Part shown: positions 62,330 to 64,000 of the stretch, piece after piece
How positions within the stretch are numbered: position 1 is the stretch's first letter
How the letters are laid out: each line of letters opens with the position of its first letter
Source: Labilibaculum filiforme
GTDB lineage: Bacteria; Bacteroidota; Bacteroidia; Bacteroidales; Marinifilaceae
Assembly: GCF_002843315.1 (NCBI RefSeq)
Contig: NZ_MVDD01000017.1
Span: 1 to 64,000, forward strand
DNA length: 64,000 bases
Direction: 5' to 3'
Translations under genes and position numbers: made by a program
Notes under the pieces: generated by a model
Told to the model about the DNA's origin: nothing
Database searches by the model: none
The model's input: the letters and a program-made list of their open reading frames with translations, nothing else

Positions 62330-64000
62330 TTAGAACGTTAAGTTTACACCCATAGTAAATGTACGTGGTCTAGGATAAAAGTTATCATCAACACCACCAT
62401 CAACTTCTGGATCAAGACCATCATATTTTGTTATTGTAAATACATTTTGAACTGTAAAACTTACTCGAGCATTAATGTCTTTACCAGCAAATTTGTCAAA
62501 AGTGTATCCCGCACTAATATTATCCATTTTTAAGAAGGACGCATTTTGAACAAAATAATCAGATGTAAACTGACGTTTCACAAAGTTTGTTTCGCTTAAA
62601 TAGGTTGGCATGTTTTTCCAGTATCCTATTTGTTGCATTTGATCATATGATGCCCCTGCAGCAACTTGGTTTAATACATAGTTGCCAATATTAGCACGTA
62701 ATGATGTAGACATATCAAACTGCTTATAGTTAAAACGAGCAGAGAAACCAAAGATATCTTCAGCAGTAGGGTTGTGGTAGATGTATTTGTTCGCATTATC
62801 GCCACTAATTACACCACCGTTTCCAGCGATATCATCATAAAGACCTTCAATAGGATTGCCATTGGCATCATAAACCTGAGAGTTAACAAAGAACGAGTGA
62901 GCAGCTTCACCAACTCGAGTAATTTGTCTAACGCCAGTCATACCTCCACCTTCGGTAACACCAATGTATTCAGGATCATCAGTTAACAATAGTTTGGTTA
63001 ATTTATTGTCATTGCGAGTGTAATTCAATCCAATGTTTAAAGACATATCAGGAGTTGAAATTGCAACAACGTTTAATGAAACTTCAATACCTTTATTTTC
63101 AAGACTACCAACATTAGTATACAATCTGTTAGAGAAGTTACTACCACTAGGAATAGTTACAAGGTTTAACAAATCTTTTGTTTCACGGAAATAGTAATCA
63201 ACCGATCCATTAATACGGTTATTTAAGAATCCAAAGTCCAAACCAATATTTTGAGTAGTTGTTTCTTCCCATTTAATATCAGGATCGTAAGTATTTGGTC
63301 TTAGCGTTGAAGTAAATTCTCCGTTAATAGGATAATAATACCCTTGTTGAGAGCTGATGTATTGTGCCTGATAGGGATAATCGTTATCCGATATATCTTG
63401 CTGACCAGTGATACCCCAACCTAATCTAACTTTTAAGTCGGATACAACATCAACATCTTTCAGGAATGATTCTTCATGCATCTTCCAAGCAAAAGCCGCT
63501 GATGGGAAAAATCCCCAACGATTGTCTTCAGAAAATCTTGAAGATCCATCATATCTAAATGTTCCTGTAAACAGATATTTATTCATTAAAGCATAATTCA
63601 TACGACCAAAGAAAGACACTAGATAGTTTTCTGTTTCAGAAGCAGTATCATTATCTACTTGTAATGGATGAGTTTCATCTTCTACCGATCTTGTGTAATT
63701 AGTACTTTCTCTTTCAAAATGTTGCCATGAATATCCTCCAGTTAAATCTAATCTATGATTTTCATTAAACTCTTTATTATAGCCCAAATAAAAGTCTAAA
63801 AGGTTATTTTTATTTTTGGCTGTATAATCACTTAGTTTACCCCACGATGATGGAACTAATGTAGAAGGAGAGGTGGTTGGTCGGTTATTTTGACCATCAC
63901 TTTCAGTATAGTCAGTAGCTATATTTAAATTAGCCTGCATGTCACGAAGAAATGGTAGGGTGTAATTTAATTTTAAGTTAGCTACAAGTCGGTAAACATC
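62330..64000 (-). CDS. susC: SusC/RagA-family TonB-linked outer membrane transporter, C-terminal part
   Basis: The C-terminal 556 residues of a SusC-type TonB-dependent channel; the frame is open to the window edge (base 64000) and the gene starts outside it. The ATG at 63940 is internal. Barrel strands are evident (LLDFYLGYNKEFNENHRLDLTGGYSW, FTGTFRYDGSSRFSEDNRWG). The end is typical of SusC: FLKMDNISAGYTF, VSFTVQNVFTITKYDGLDPEVDGG and RTFTMGVNLTF. About 450 residues (signal, carboxypeptidase-like domain, plug) are missing. It leads the locus with susD, the susE- and susF-like genes and the amylase. Confidence 0.97.
   Translation of the reverse strand, partial: DVYRLVANLKLNYTLPFLRDMQANLNIATDYTESDGQNNRPTTSPSTLVPSSWGKLSDYTAKNKNNLLDFYLGYNKEFNENHRLDLTGGYSWQHFERESTNYTRSVEDETHPLQVDNDTASETENYLVSFFGRMNYALMNKYLFTGTFRYDGSSRFSEDNRWGFFPSAAFAWKMHEESFLKDVDVVSDLKVRLGWGITGQQDISDNDYPYQAQYISSQQGYYYPINGEFTSTLRPNTYDPDIKWEETTTQNIGLDFGFLNNRINGSVDYYFRETKDLLNLVTIPSGSNFSNRLYTNVGSLENKGIEVSLNVVAISTPDMSLNIGLNYTRNDNKLTKLLLTDDPEYIGVTEGGGMTGVRQITRVGEAAHSFFVNSQVYDANGNPIEGLYDDIAGNGGVISGDNANKYIYHNPTAEDIFGFSARFNYKQFDMSTSLRANIGNYVLNQVAAGASYDQMQQIGYWKNMPTYLSETNFVKRQFTSDYFVQNASFLKMDNISAGYTFDKFAGKDINARVSFTVQNVFTITKYDGLDPEVDGGVDDNFYPRPRTFTMGVNLTF

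Noticed and set aside
1-64000. tRNA, rRNA or insertion sequence genes
   Set aside because: I looked for cloverleaf-like ends, ribosomal signatures and transposase motifs and saw none. Absence was judged by eye only.

Overview
The window is a contiguous chromosomal segment of an AT-rich Bacteroidota (Bacteroidetes) bacterium. The indicators are a SusC/SusD/SusE/SusF-type glycan locus, two kinds of type IX secretion (T9SS) C-terminal sorting domains, a PorP/SprF-family protein, a primary sigma factor of the Bacteroidetes type, and several promoters that match the Bacteroidetes pattern (TTTG-like, about 19 bases, TAnnTTTG). The mixture (anaerobe-type hybrid cluster protein, T9SS adhesin, starch uptake) suggests a marine member of the Marinilabiliales such as the Marinifilaceae. 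This placement is inference, since no rRNA is present.

Bases 1-14668 are mostly core genes: the end of rpoD, uvrB, an EEP-family lipoprotein, a HAD phosphatase, a Spy-like periplasmic protein, the hybrid cluster protein gene hcp behind a CRP/FNR-type palindrome, a PepSY-type membrane protein, an esterase, an NdpA-family protein, a transglutaminase-like protein, an M14 carboxypeptidase and mltG. Several are separated by clear hairpin terminators. A set of nested inverted repeats lies at 11752-12054.

Bases 14738-18251 hold the most unusual cargo. A GC-rich intergenic element is followed by a tightly spaced four-gene cassette: a type VI tube protein (TssD/Hcp) with a C-terminal extension, a papain-like cysteine hydrolase, a lipoprotein, and a secreted NlpC/P60-like hydrolase. 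It looks like an orphan T6SS effector-immunity module. Base composition changes inside the TssD gene exactly where the extension begins. No other T6SS structural gene is in the window.

Bases 18422-33967 contain a DMT transporter, murB, a threonine aldolase, a coupled pair with an ATP10-like thioredoxin-fold protein, a metallophosphatase, an AraC regulator divergent from a sugar MFS transporter plus ROK kinase pair, a coiled-coil lipoprotein, a DoxX-like gene broken by one stop codon, an ABC-F ATPase, a glutathione peroxidase, a C69 dipeptidase and a CvfB-like RNA-binding protein.

Bases 34598-45125 contain a pyruvate/oxaloacetate carboxyltransferase gene that is an internal tandem fusion of two complete catalytic units, then two paralogous soluble GAF-PAS-PAS-GAF histidine kinases. 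A phased array of 21-bp units lies between the kinases.

Bases 45136-54508 carry a 2666-residue Ig/PKD-repeat adhesin with a type B T9SS sorting domain, divergent from a PorP/SprF-family gene. Bases 54753-64000, all on the minus strand, are a starch utilisation locus in the order susC (cut by the window end), susD, susE-like, susF-like, and a GH13 amylase with a type A T9SS domain. Maltodextrin handling here and the glucose-type permease and kinase at 24878-27082 could form one pathway.
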